This document shows, one piece after another, positions 1-5,335 of a stretch of DNA of 11,865 bases (the first letter of the stretch is position 1; each line of letters starts with the position of its first letter). The stretch lies in contig JALVWI010000124.1 in the NCBI GenBank assembly GCA_027038335.1, positions 1 to 11,865 of the forward strand, read 5' to 3'. Source of the DNA: Campylobacterales bacterium. Its GTDB lineage: Bacteria > Campylobacterota > Campylobacteria > Campylobacterales > JALSKU01. The notes under the pieces are model-generated. The model was not told the DNA's origin and did no database searches. It was given only the letters and a program-made list of their open reading frames with translations. Both the position numbers and the translations under genes were made by a program.

Positions 1-544
1 AAGGTTTTTCTATCTTGCCGTGTTCTACATTTAAGTCAATATTTGAAAACCAGATTTTGCCTTTTGGAAGCTTTAGGCACTGTTTGCAGTAGTATCTTTG
101 ATATTTATTTTGTAAAAAGTCTTTCGGTACTTCATAAGGCTTTGAGCCTATTTTGCTCCTATCAAACCTTATGACTTCATTTCCTCTTGTATCTATATAT
201 CTTATCTGCATATAGTATTTGTCACTACTTATCATAGTAAAAAAAAGATTTTCTACTATATTTTTATCTCTATTTTCATTGACAAAGTTTAAAAAGTTTT
301 TATTGTTTGCAATAGCTTTTAAAGTATCACTTACATTTTTATAAAAAAAGTTTAGATACTCCATCTTATCTTTTGCATGAATTCTTGCCTGTCTTTCAAA
401 CTTTTTTTGTGAAGTTAAGTTATTGAAGTAAATATGAAGCATAAAGATGGAAGCTAGTAGTACAGTAGCAAAAAGAAGATATGAAAGAAAAAGAACTAGC
501 TTAAATCTTCTCTTTTTCTTTTCTAAATCTTTTAATTCAATCAT
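1..544 (-). CDS. Sensor histidine kinase, N-terminal part (runs off the left edge)
   Basis: This frame starts at the ATG complementary to 542-544 and stays open to the window edge, giving 181 residues with no stop. Residues 1-13 are charged and cytoplasmic (many Lys/Arg), residues 14-36 form a transmembrane helix, and the rest is an extracytoplasmic sensor region. Around residues 113-128 it reads QIRYIDTRGNEVIRFD and around 168-181 it contains LNVEHGKIEKP. Both stretches are typical of the Cache/LuxQ-like periplasmic domains of PAS-type histidine kinases. The second transmembrane segment and the kinase core must lie outside the window, so the kinase assignment rests on the sensor domain and on the response regulator immediately upstream. 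The start overlaps the end of the regulator gene by 8 bases, which implies translational coupling. Odd point: residues 153-156 are CKQC, where I recall relatives having non-cysteine residues such as FKEA. Confidence 0.8.
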   Translation of the reverse strand, partial: MIELKDLEKKKRRFKLVLFLSYLLFATVLLASIFMLHIYFNNLTSQKKFERQARIHAKDKMEYLNFFYKNVSDTLKAIANNKNFLNFVNENRDKNIVENLFFTMISSDKYYMQIRYIDTRGNEVIRFDRSKIGSKPYEVPKDFLQNKYQRYYCKQCLKLPKGKIWFSNIDLNVEHGKIEKP

Positions 545-1193
545 ATTTATCTATTTTGTAGCCAAGTCCACGAATATTATCTATAAAGTTATTCTTTAGC
601 TTGGCTCTTAATTTTTTTATCTGTGTTCTTAGAGTATTGCTATTTATGGGCTTATCCTCCCAAACATACTCTATGATAGTATCATAGCTTACGGTATGTG
701 ATAGATTTTTAACAAGTAAAAATATAAGCTTGATCTCATTTTTGCTTAGTTCAACTATATTGCCGTTATCATCTATAAGTTCCTGTTTTTTTATATCAAA
801 AGTATATGTGTCATTTAATTTTATGAGATTTTTATTGTTTTTTAGAATCAGTTGATTTATACGAAGTTCTAACTCTTCAAAAAAGAACGGCTTTCTTATA
901 TAGTCGCTACAACCTAATGAGTATGCTTTTTTGACATAGTCTATATCAGACATAGATGTTATAAATATGATAGGTGTATCGATGCCTAACTCTCTTAACT
1001 CTTTTAGTGTTTCAAAACCGTTAAGTCCGGGCATATTTATATCAAAAAGAAAGATGTCGTAACTACCAAGTGCATTATCTTCAAAAAGTTCTTCACCGTT
1101 TTGATAGCCTTTGACGGTATGGTTTTTAAGCTCAAAATAGTTTTTGATCTCTTCTCTTATAAAGTTATCATCCTCAAGGATAAGAATCTTCAT
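537..1193 (-). CDS. OmpR/PhoB-family DNA-binding response regulator
   Basis: A 218-residue two-domain regulator. The receiver domain (about 1-112) has the acidic pocket E7-D8-D9, phospho-acceptor D51 in FLFDINMPG, T79 in the FITS strand and K101 in the IRKPF motif. The C-terminal winged helix (about 125-216) contains the LSKNEIKLIFLL start, the TLRTQIKKLRAKL recognition helix and the terminal RGLGYKI wing that marks the OmpR family. The length is normal. Its ribosome binding site AAGGA (complement of 1202-1206) overlaps the stop codon of the preceding thioredoxin-like gene, and only 11 bases separate the genes. Its own end overlaps the histidine kinase start. It most likely receives phosphate from that kinase and controls the cytochrome promoter, where tandem 7-bp repeats are present at 4809-4826. 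The target is inferred from position and operator geometry, not demonstrated. Confidence 0.93.
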   Translation of the reverse strand: MKILILEDDNFIREEIKNYFELKNHTVKGYQNGEELFEDNALGSYDIFLFDINMPGLNGFETLKELRELGIDTPIIFITSMSDIDYVKKAYSLGCSDYIRKPFFFEELELRINQLILKNNKNLIKLNDTYTFDIKKQELIDDNGNIVELSKNEIKLIFLLVKNLSHTVSYDTIIEYVWEDKPINSNTLRTQIKKLRAKLKNNFIDNIRGLGYKIDKYD

Positions 1194-1204
1194 TTAAATC
1201 GTCC

Positions 1205-1690
1205 TTACATCATTCCACTCTCTTGAAGATACTCTTTAAGACCTTTTGTTTTATAAATTCCTTTGACAATGTAATTGATAAATATGATCATTTGGCTAGG
1301 ATCTGCATATCCGGGAAGTTGTATGATTTTATTCCAATTTTTATCAAACATAATTATCTGAGGAGTTGCTTTGACGGCAAAACCCATCTTTAAAGAGATA
1401 GTATTTGTTTTTTTTGGAGGTTTTATATCTCCCATCTCATACTCATGATACTCGTCAAGAGGAATAGAATAAACATTGAAGTTATCCTTCAATAATTTAT
1501 GAAGAGCTTTATTTTGCTCTATATCTTTTTCAAATATTTTACAATACGGGCAAGTTTTTGTTTCAAAAAGAAGCATTACATTTTTTCCGTTTGCAACAAG
1601 CTTGGTAGTGTGCTTCAAGATATTGTCATTAGCACTTAGGATATTGGTAAAAAATAAAACAAATAGTACCAAAATAATCTTTTTCAACAT
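1205..1690 (-). CDS. Secreted thioredoxin-fold protein (SoxW/DsbC-like, CPYC)
   Basis: A 161-residue exported thiol protein. Residues 1-20 form a signal peptide ending in ILSA before ND, so the mature protein should be free in the periplasm. The thioredoxin fold has the redox motif CPYC at residues 47-50 in LLFETKTCPYC and a cis-proline at 110 in KATPQI, followed by the glycine-rich LPGYADP strand. It belongs to the loose group annotated as thioredoxin_2 or SoxW-like. It is clearly a paralogue of the next gene upstream (1740-2405): the flanks of CPYC, the PGY strand and the C-terminal LKE-plus-GM tail align. The AAGGAG ribosome binding site (complement of 1694-1699) sits just after a heptamer repeat. 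Likely roles are keeping cysteines of the adjacent multihaem cytochrome reduced for haem attachment, or carrying electrons or thiols for the cytochrome's reaction. The sequence does not decide between them. Confidence 0.85.
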   Translation of the reverse strand: MLKKIILVLFVLFFTNILSANDNILKHTTKLVANGKNVMLLFETKTCPYCKIFEKDIEQNKALHKLLKDNFNVYSIPLDEYHEYEMGDIKPPKKTNTISLKMGFAVKATPQIIMFDKNWNKIIQLPGYADPSQMIIFINYIVKGIYKTKGLKEYLQESGMM

Positions 1691-1703
1691 AACTCCTTAA
1701 AAA

Positions 1704-1738
1704 TTAGGGCTGAGGATTGAGATTTTAGGGTTTAGGAC
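1704..1738. repeat. Five degenerate 7-bp tandem repeats
   Basis: Five consecutive heptamers on the plus strand fit the consensus TKAGRDY with no indels. They fill the 49-bp gap between the two thioredoxin-like genes, from just after the upstream stop codon to just before the downstream ribosome binding site. Read on the minus strand (the coding strand here) each unit contains CTAA or CTCA. The related CTAA core recurs in the repeats at 10265-10335. Function is unknown. Confidence 0.6.
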
Positions 1739-1739
1739 C

Positions 1740-2405
1740 CTATTTCTTACCCACCATTATGCCATTTTTTTCATAAAACTCTTTTAATGCTTTATATACT
1801 TCACCATTTTTTCTATCTTTACCTAGCCAAAGACCGCTTTTTACAAAGTCTAATGTAACTTCAAACTGTTTTGGAGGCATATATCCGGGAACTATAAATA
1901 TACTTTTACCGTTTTTATCAGCAAATATTAGTGTCGGAGTAGAATTGACTTGATATATGTCTATAAGAGTTTTAGTGTCTGCATCCATCGGTTTGCCTTC
2001 GTGTAAAAGTTTATGCATTCTATTTTTCATTGCATCAAGTCTATAAACACTAAAATCACTCTTTAATTCATTATGCAATTTTTTATCATTATGAATATCA
2101 AGATTTAGTTTTGCACAGTATGGACACTGATCTGTTTCAAAAATGATAAGCATATACTTACCCTTTGGCTCAAGTGAAAAGCTATCTTTAAATATATCGC
2201 TTAGATCCACTTTTGGAAGTTGATTTTTATCATTTTGAGCAACTTTTTCAGAGTTATTTTTTGTTTGATAAGTTTTATCAACCTTGATAAGTTTTGGAGC
2301 TTCCTCTTTTATGGTTTTGACCGAAGTTTTTTCATCACATCCACTCAATAAAAACAGAGCTGCAAAAAGCAGCCCTGTTAAAACTTTTATAAAAGTTTGT
2401 TTCAT
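1740..2405 (-). CDS. Thioredoxin-fold lipoprotein (CPYC)
   Basis: A 221-residue membrane-anchored thiol protein. The N-terminus is a lipoprotein signal with lipobox LSGC, so Cys23 should be lipidated. The next residue is Asp24, which in E. coli signals retention at the inner membrane; whether that rule holds here is unknown. A charged linker (about 24-75) leads to a thioredoxin fold with CPYC at 94-97 in IIFETDQCPYC and cis-Pro157 in NSTPTL, then a PGYMPP strand and a C-terminal extension ending in EKNGIMVGKK. It is a paralogue of the 161-residue protein encoded next. Its ATG overlaps the cytochrome stop in an ATGA arrangement (2402-2405), so translation of the two is coupled, and its ribosome binding site AAAGGAC lies inside the cytochrome gene. 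This tight link suggests it works on the cytochrome, either in maturation or as a redox partner. Confidence 0.87.
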   Translation of the reverse strand: MKQTFIKVLTGLLFAALFLLSGCDEKTSVKTIKEEAPKLIKVDKTYQTKNNSEKVAQNDKNQLPKVDLSDIFKDSFSLEPKGKYMLIIFETDQCPYCAKLNLDIHNDKKLHNELKSDFSVYRLDAMKNRMHKLLHEGKPMDADTKTLIDIYQVNSTPTLIFADKNGKSIFIVPGYMPPKQFEVTLDFVKSGLWLGKDRKNGEVYKALKEFYEKNGIMVGKK

Positions 2406-4738
2406 TTTTTAAGTCCTTTGACATATCCGTGTAAGATCGCATTGACTTTGTTGATGTGGTCTTTGTCAGTCAATATTCCGGGGTTGGTATTGACTTTTTT
2501 CCAAAGTTCATCATTTGTCATATTTTGATGACATCCCATACAAACACCTGTTCTTTCCATTTTGACTCTCATATCCTGATCAAGAGGTCTTGATGCCGGC
2601 CAGTGAGATCCGACATTGGCTAGTTGTTTTCCGTCTCTAGTTACTACTTGAGACCATCCAAAATTCATACCGGGAATTGCTTTCATCTGCACTGTTGTGT
2701 GAGAAGAAGCAAATTTACCTGTGGCTAAATCCTGAAGGTCTATCTTGACATCTTTGTTTTGATCTATCATAGGATCTTTTTTACCGTATCCTAGAGCTTT
2801 TTGACTAGAGTGACAACTCTCGCAAGTTCTAGCTTTGACATCTACAGTATGCGGTTGAACCGGTGACATATCTATAGCATCAACTATATGACCGTTGTCA
2901 TGAACTCTAGCTTGTTTATTAAGGATAACAGTTTCGCCTTTTGGTCCTATAACAGTAAAAGTTACTTGACATCCCGGAATTATCGGAGTAACAAGACCTT
3001 CACCGTTGATACCGAGTATTGGATCTTCCCATTCGGTATAACTTCTAGTTTCACTTGATTTGCCTATCTGTTTTTTACCTTTTGTGCCTAGGACTGATTC
3101 ACTTGTTTCACCGTTTTTAAAGTGTGTTGAACCGCTTGCTATCCAGTCGATCTTGCTTTTGCCTTTTCTATAGTCAGTTTTTACATGACAGCCATAGCAT
3201 TGTGGAGCCCAGCTTGAGTGGCAAGCATAACACTCTAGTTTTTGCATATGAGCTTTTACAGAATACATAGCAACTTCGCCGGCTTTTGACAATTCTTTTT
3301 TGATTTGTTTAGTCTTTAAAAGAGGTACGATCAAATCTTTTCCGCTAGCTAAATGAGCTATGACTGTATTTGATCCTTTTTTCTTGACAACATTACCCAA
3401 TGGATTGCCTCTAGTTGATAGCAAGTATCCACCCTCAGGATCATATACCATACCTTGTTTCATCCAAGCAGGAAGTGTTTTTGCTAAACCTCTTGGACCC
3501 TCAGGAGCTCCAACAGCTAGCTCATTTTCACCATAACCTATCTTCAACTCCCAAGGAAATTTAGTAGTAGTTCCATGACAGTCTGAACACTCTATCTCAA
3601 CTTGACCTAGAGTAGTTCCCGCGATGTTTCCGTCACCATGCATATCTATAGATGTATGACAATCTTGACAAGTCATACCTGCTCTAAAGTGGACATCTGA
3701 TTTTAAATGGATATATCTTTTGCCGTGAGTTTTGCTTTGAGCTTTACCGCCCGGCATAAGAGGTGAACCGTAGGGCTGTTCCATCATACCCATATATGAA
3801 ACACCTATTCTTTTACCTCTATTGTGGCAAGAGTTACAAGTCTCAGGATGAATTCCGCTAAATGTTACACCGGTACTTGGAACATGCACTTTAGCATCTC
3901 TTGTTCCTTGCATTTCATGAACAAGTAAATGACCATGCTCTTTTTTATTTATAGTAGGATCATTTCCTTCATAAAAACCTTCATTTCCATAGGGAATATG
4001 ACAAGCACTACAACCCATGCCTCTCCAGTCACCTCTTCCTTTTCTACCTCTTACGCCTATATGGCATCTTTGACAGTCACTTCTTTGATAAGAGATGCTA
4101 GCATTATAACCCATCCTTTTGATATAGGCTTCATGACTTTCACCCGGTTTTTGCATCAAATCTGCTGAAGATTGAGGTGGGAGTGGGAGTTGTTTAAGCT
4201 CTGTGGGAAATTGGTCTTTATATTTTTTTGCCATTGCAACCATATATTTTTTATATGTTTTTGTGCCCCATGTAGGAACTTTACCATCTGTATCTTTGAT
4301 GGCATAGTCTCCAAACTTAACTTTTTGAGTATCTTCACTACCAAAAGTATGTAAATTACCTTGGATTTTACCTGCTTCTGTAGCCATAAGAGCTTTTTTC
4401 ATGTTATTGACAGTATCTGCATGGCAAAGACCGCAAGTCTTATCCATTACCCAGTAACTTCCGGGATCTCTAACAAATGCCTCTAAGCCTCCGGGATGTC
4501 CGGGAGCTCCCTTATGAGCCTCCTCTTTGGTGGTAGCTTTTGGATTACCTCCGTGACAGATGACACATCCATTTGGATCTCCTATGCTAGCACCCATTGC
4601 TTTTATCTGCTGCATCATTTGTGAATCTTTATGTCTTATATCTTCTATACCTTTATGACACGACATACAGTCGCCAAAAGCCCAAGAAGACATCACGATC
4701 ACAAAGAGTGCAACTTTGCTTAAACCTGATCTTAGCAT
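2402..4738 (-). CDS. Periplasmic twelve-haem cytochrome c, unassigned family
   Basis: A 778-residue exported cytochrome. Residues 1-22 form a signal peptide, with the first haem site only two residues after the likely cleavage point. Twelve CXXCH sites start at residues 24, 58, 102, 222, 243, 301, 357, 384, 503, 514, 639 and 733. They cluster as 3, 5, 2, 1 and 1, with haem-poor stretches of roughly 90-120 residues between groups that could hold a substrate site. There is no CXXCK site (as in NrfA), no CX15CH site (as in MccA sulfite reductase), no lipobox and no C-terminal membrane helix, so it should be soluble in the periplasm. One extra cysteine, C590, lies outside any haem motif. Many further His and Met residues could be distal ligands. 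The region around 350-388 (HFRAGMTCQDCH and a following CSDCHG) resembles multihaem cytochromes I recall from metal- and sulfur-respiring bacteria, but I cannot name the family. Start chosen at an ATG with GGAG a few bases upstream. It is the first gene of the leftward operon. Confidence 0.93.
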   Translation of the reverse strand: MLRSGLSKVALFVIVMSSWAFGDCMSCHKGIEDIRHKDSQMMQQIKAMGASIGDPNGCVICHGGNPKATTKEEAHKGAPGHPGGLEAFVRDPGSYWVMDKTCGLCHADTVNNMKKALMATEAGKIQGNLHTFGSEDTQKVKFGDYAIKDTDGKVPTWGTKTYKKYMVAMAKKYKDQFPTELKQLPLPPQSSADLMQKPGESHEAYIKRMGYNASISYQRSDCQRCHIGVRGRKGRGDWRGMGCSACHIPYGNEGFYEGNDPTINKKEHGHLLVHEMQGTRDAKVHVPSTGVTFSGIHPETCNSCHNRGKRIGVSYMGMMEQPYGSPLMPGGKAQSKTHGKRYIHLKSDVHFRAGMTCQDCHTSIDMHGDGNIAGTTLGQVEIECSDCHGTTTKFPWELKIGYGENELAVGAPEGPRGLAKTLPAWMKQGMVYDPEGGYLLSTRGNPLGNVVKKKGSNTVIAHLASGKDLIVPLLKTKQIKKELSKAGEVAMYSVKAHMQKLECYACHSSWAPQCYGCHVKTDYRKGKSKIDWIASGSTHFKNGETSESVLGTKGKKQIGKSSETRSYTEWEDPILGINGEGLVTPIIPGCQVTFTVIGPKGETVILNKQARVHDNGHIVDAIDMSPVQPHTVDVKARTCESCHSSQKALGYGKKDPMIDQNKDVKIDLQDLATGKFASSHTTVQMKAIPGMNFGWSQVVTRDGKQLANVGSHWPASRPLDQDMRVKMERTGVCMGCHQNMTNDELWKKVNTNPGILTDKDHINKVNAILHGYVKGLKK

Positions 4739-4795
4739 TTTCTCTCCTTTTTGTATTTGTCAATTAAGGAATCACCTTTTGTTTGACTTTTCAAA

Positions 4796-4804
4796 ATCAT
4801 AGCA
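4796..4804 (-). promoter_or_regulatory. Extended -10 promoter of the cytochrome operon
   Basis: On the minus strand this reads TGCTATGAT, an extended -10 element (TGn followed by TATGAT, one base from TATAAT). Transcription would begin near 4789, giving a leader of about 50 bases to the cytochrome ATG at 4738. No TTGACA-like -35 box is present at the usual distance; that position is taken by the direct repeats at 4809-4826, as in activator-dependent promoters. Confidence 0.5.
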
Positions 4805-4808
4805 AATA

Positions 4809-4826
4809 AAAGTGCCGTTAAAGTGC
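4809..4826 (-). promoter_or_regulatory. Candidate response-regulator operator (two direct repeats)
   Basis: On the minus strand the heptamer GCACTTT occurs twice with 4 bases (AACG) between, a repeat pitch of exactly 11 bp, and ends 4 bases before the extended -10 element (7 bases before its TATGAT hexamer). This is the layout of PhoB/OmpR-type binding sites, where each monomer of a head-to-tail dimer contacts one repeat and the site replaces the -35 box. The operon encodes exactly such a regulator (537-1193). Binding is inferred from geometry and context. Confidence 0.5.
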
Positions 4827-4849
4827 TTTTTCTGATAAAAAATTGTATT

Positions 4850-4965
4850 TTATAAAATTTATATATATTTAAGGATACCTCTAATAATTAGATTAGTAAT
4901 ATTTTTAGATTACATATTGTTATTATTAATATTTATTATAAAAATTAGTTATAAAATTTATATAT
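4850..4965. repeat. AT-rich divergent region with a duplicated 17-mer
   Basis: The 344-bp gap between the two divergent operons has no gene. Within it TTATAAAATTTATATAT occurs identically at 4850-4866 and 4949-4965, starting 99 bp apart. Each copy contains a 13-bp palindrome, TATAAA-A-TTTATA. The surrounding sequence is almost pure A/T, so chance is a real possibility. The copies could be regulator sites, UP-like elements or simply curved AT-rich DNA. Nothing else recognisable was seen between 4866 and 5040. Confidence 0.35.
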
Positions 4966-5040
4966 GTATTAAAACTGTTTTATTCTGCAATAATATAATT
5001 AAAAATAAAATTTTTCTAATTTAAGCTTTTATTTAATGAT

Positions 5041-5046
5041 TATAAT
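5041..5046 (+). promoter_or_regulatory. -10 box of the oadGAB-pckA-argH cluster
   Basis: A perfect TATAAT lies 36 bases before the oadG start, in the AT-rich context usual for sigma-70 promoters of Campylobacterota, where the -35 box is weak or absent. No convincing -35 is seen. Transcription would start near 5053. The oadG ribosome binding site TAGGA (5072-5076) follows, six bases before ATG. Confidence 0.5.
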
Positions 5047-5082
5047 GTTAAAATTTCAATTAGATTATTTTTAGGAAATAAA

Positions 5083-5322
5083 ATGGGTGATACGGTACTG
5101 ATAGAAGAGGGTGTCAAGTTCCTAGTTTTGGGTATGACTACGGTGTATATTTTTTTATACCTGATGGTTGTAGTCCTTAAAATTGAATCAAAAATAGTTC
5201 AAAAATATTTTCCTCCCGCAAAAAAAACTCCACCTCCAGTTAAAAGATCACAAAAAAAAGTATCAAATGATGATGAAATAGTGGCAGCTATTACCGCTGC
5301 AATTATAGAACATAAAAAATAG
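5083..5322 (+). CDS. oadG: Oxaloacetate decarboxylase, gamma subunit
   Basis: A 79-residue small membrane protein with the standard OadG plan. It has a short N-terminus, one transmembrane helix at about residues 11-33 (VKFLVLGMTTVYIFLYLMVV), a proline- and lysine-rich cytoplasmic linker at about 43-60, and the conserved tail DDEIVAAITAAIIEH. OadG anchors and assembles the alpha and beta subunits of the Na+-translocating decarboxylase; in Klebsiella its histidine-rich end binds a metal that speeds decarboxylation. Here the tail has a single histidine (EHKK), so that metal role may be reduced. It is the first gene of the rightward cluster, 13 bases before oadA, which has its own AAGGA site at 5325-5329. 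Confidence 0.88.
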   Translation: MGDTVLIEEGVKFLVLGMTTVYIFLYLMVVVLKIESKIVQKYFPPAKKTPPPVKRSQKKVSNDDEIVAAITAAIIEHKK

Positions 5323-5335
5323 ATAAGGAAAAAGT

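Noticed and set aside
3929..4354. Short frames on both strands inside the cytochrome gene
   Set aside because: The region encodes conserved CXXCH sites and linkers of the cytochrome in the main frame; the alternative frames lack start signals and recognisable content.
2402..4738. Cytochrome considered as MccA sulfite reductase, NrfA nitrite reductase or octahaem Hao/Otr
   Set aside because: It has twelve plain CXXCH sites and no CX15CH or CXXCK site, and its length and haem spacing do not match those families as I know them.
4876..4960. Short inverted repeats in the AT-rich spacer (for example CTAATAATTAG at 4880-4890) as regulator sites
   Set aside because: Such short A/T palindromes are expected by chance at this composition and have no supporting context.
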